From the NCBI RefSeq assembly GCF_014305095.1, contig NZ_JACRUI010000005.1, positions 124,001 through 188,000 on the forward strand: DNA of 64,000 nucleotides, written 5' to 3'. The notes under the pieces were generated by a model. The model saw nothing but the letters and a program-made list of their open reading frames with translations. It was not told the origin of the DNA and searched no databases. A program made the position numbers and the translations under genes. Below, one piece after another: positions 62,733 to 64,000 of the stretch; position 1 is the stretch's first letter, and the number at the start of each line of letters is the position of its first letter. The DNA comes from Flavobacterium kayseriense. Lineage in GTDB: Bacteria > Bacteroidota > Bacteroidia > Flavobacteriales > Flavobacteriaceae.

Positions 62733-63911
62733 TTGGATTTAAAACTTTTAAATGTCGCAGTACAGGACTACATAAATGCTAATATTGGTATTTCAATTTC
62801 AACTTTAGCACTCAAAAAAAATCCTTTTCCTGATGTAGAATGGGTCTCAGTCCTACAACAAGTAGAAGCGAAAACGAGGGCCAAAGAAAAGCTACCTACG
62901 TGGTTTAATACTAAAGACATTCTATATCCTTCAAAAATTTCAGTAGAACAAACCTCCTCAGAACGCACCGCTAACTACAAATCCACTTTAGTTTCTGGTA
63001 ATTCTTTAATTGACTTAACGGGTGGTTTTGGAGTAGACGATTATTATTTTGCAAAAAAAGTAGAGCATGTTGCACACTGTGAAATTAATCAAGCATTGTC
63101 AGCTATTGTAAAACATAATTTTGATCAATTAAAAACTCAAAACATTAGTTGCTACCTTGGGGATAGCTCAGAGACTTTGGTGCGCTTACATCAAAAATGG
63201 GATTGGATTTACATCGATCCTTCTCGAAGAAGCGATGCTAAAGGAAAAGTTTTTTTGCTAAAGGATTGTTTACCCAATGTACCAGTAAATCTTGAAAATT
63301 ACTTCAAGTATGCAAATTCCATTTTAATAAAAACAGCACCCTTATTAGACCTCAAAGCGGGCTTATCTGAACTTCAAAATGTACAAACCATACATGTTAT
63401 AGCTTTAGAGAATGAAGTAAAGGAGCTACTATGGGAGTTGCACAAAGGATATATGGGAAATACAAACATTAAAACAGTTAATCTGGTAAAGGAGGAAACG
63501 GAAAAATTTGAATTTGTTTTAAATGAAAATAAAGAAGTAGCATCTTACAGTCTTCCGCAAAGTTATTTGTATGAACCCAATAGTGCGATTATGAAATCTG
63601 GAGGCTTTGACGAAGTTAGCACCGTTTATAAAATTAATAAACTTCACAAGCATTCTCATTTGTACACAACGGATGTACTGATTAATTTTCCTGGTCGAAA
63701 ATTTAAAATTAATCAAGTTTTTAATTACAATAAAACGGAAATGAAAAGTTTTCTAAGCGGAAAACAAGCTAATATTACAACACGAAATTTTCCTGATACC
63801 GTAGAAAGTATTCGGAAAAAATGGAAAATAAAAGATGGAGGAAACTCGTATTGTTTTTTTACAACTGATGAAAACAACAATAAAATAGTTTTAATTTGCA
63901 CCAAAATATAA
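62733..63911 (+). CDS. Class I SAM-dependent methyltransferase-like protein
   Basis: A 392-residue protein. The centre has a SAM-fold motif I, LIDLTGGFGVDDYYFAKKV, and DWIYIDPSRRSDAKGK in place of a usual NPPY or DPPY; the N-terminal 90 residues and C-terminal 130 residues are less conserved, with a lysine-rich end. This arrangement matches bacterial proteins annotated as THUMP-like methyltransferases. Target (RNA, protein or DNA) is unknown. The start is a TTG at 62733, two bases after the preceding stop, so translational coupling is likely. Confidence 0.75.
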   Translation: MDLKLLNVAVQDYINANIGISISTLALKKNPFPDVEWVSVLQQVEAKTRAKEKLPTWFNTKDILYPSKISVEQTSSERTANYKSTLVSGNSLIDLTGGFGVDDYYFAKKVEHVAHCEINQALSAIVKHNFDQLKTQNISCYLGDSSETLVRLHQKWDWIYIDPSRRSDAKGKVFLLKDCLPNVPVNLENYFKYANSILIKTAPLLDLKAGLSELQNVQTIHVIALENEVKELLWELHKGYMGNTNIKTVNLVKEETEKFEFVLNENKEVASYSLPQSYLYEPNSAIMKSGGFDEVSTVYKINKLHKHSHLYTTDVLINFPGRKFKINQVFNYNKTEMKSFLSGKQANITTRNFPDTVESIRKKWKIKDGGNSYCFFTTDENNNKIVLICTKI

Positions 63912-63916
63912 GTATC

Positions 63917-64000
63917 ATGAAACAACTAATTACGCTTACTTTTTTTTTACTATCGATAGTAATGAATGCTCAGGTACCATGTGACTACAGCACCAATGTA
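63917..64000 (+). CDS. Start of a secreted protein (cut by window edge)
   Basis: The frame from ATG 63917 stays open to the window edge (28 codons). It begins with a typical signal peptide, MKQLITLTFFLLSIVMNAQ, followed by VPCDYSTNV. The mature protein is outside the window, so no family can be assigned. It starts five bases after the methyltransferase-like gene. Confidence 0.6.
   Translation, partial: MKQLITLTFFLLSIVMNAQVPCDYSTNV

Overview
The window looks like a chromosomal segment of a Flavobacteriaceae bacterium, most likely Flavobacterium or a close relative. The DNA is A+T-rich. Recognisable starts match the Bacteroidetes sigma factor pattern (TTTG, about 17-20 bases, TAnnTTTG), and Shine-Dalgarno sites are weak or absent. 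The gene set is also typical of the group: fused thrA, bacillithiol genes bshA and bshB1, menaquinone genes, a long single-chain purL, an LptD-like protein, TamB, DUF4920 and DUF4159 proteins, and many lipoproteins and signal peptides ending near Ala-Gln or Ser-Gln.

Layout: 1-308 is the start of hutH (minus strand). 682-5757 is the threonine operon thrABC. It is preceded by an unannotated 33-codon leader peptide with five consecutive Thr codons and a hairpin plus seven Ts just before thrA, which together look like an attenuator. 5.8-12.6 kb is an accessory block: a P-loop ATPase, a fused nuclease-methyltransferase (type IIG restriction-modification), a seven-bladed propeller lipoprotein and an orphan secreted protein. 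Its spacers share short motifs, and its two ends carry degenerate copies of one interspersed repeat in opposite orientation. 12.8-15.7 kb holds an MscS channel, an FAD monooxygenase with a DnaJ-type zinc-finger front end, and a cupin.

15.8-23.4 kb is mostly peptide and amino-acid catabolism: an M28 peptidase, rocD divergent from an Lrp regulator, an S45 acylase, a dienelactone hydrolase-like protein and a second M28 peptidase. 23.5-26.5 kb (minus) holds a YegP protein, tRNA-His, bshB1, an isochorismate synthase and a hotdog thioesterase, the last two probably acting in menaquinone synthesis. 26.7-36.5 kb holds a lipoprotein, purL, a DUF4920 lipoprotein, a dicarboxylate symporter, aroC and a phosphoesterase.

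36.6-48.2 kb is largely cell-envelope and redox functions: a beta-barrel protein, a PrcB-like lipoprotein, bshA, an Fe-S oxidoreductase pair next to an MCE protein, two SPOR-type amidases, and divergent lptD-ridA. 48.3-51.3 kb (minus) holds a GlcNAc kinase, gapA and pfkA. 51.7-56.2 kb is tamB, divergent from tsaD-rsmE-DUF4159. 59.1-61.6 kb is a tandem duplication of an M43 metalloprotease lipoprotein, including its leader and terminator. The window ends with an AI-2E family transporter, a methyltransferase-like protein and the start of a secreted protein.

The most interesting items are the thr leader, the repeat-bracketed restriction/ATPase block, the missing canonical start codon of tamB, and the two U-U pairs in the tRNA-His acceptor stem. 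All family names are from recognition of motifs by eye; no database search was run.
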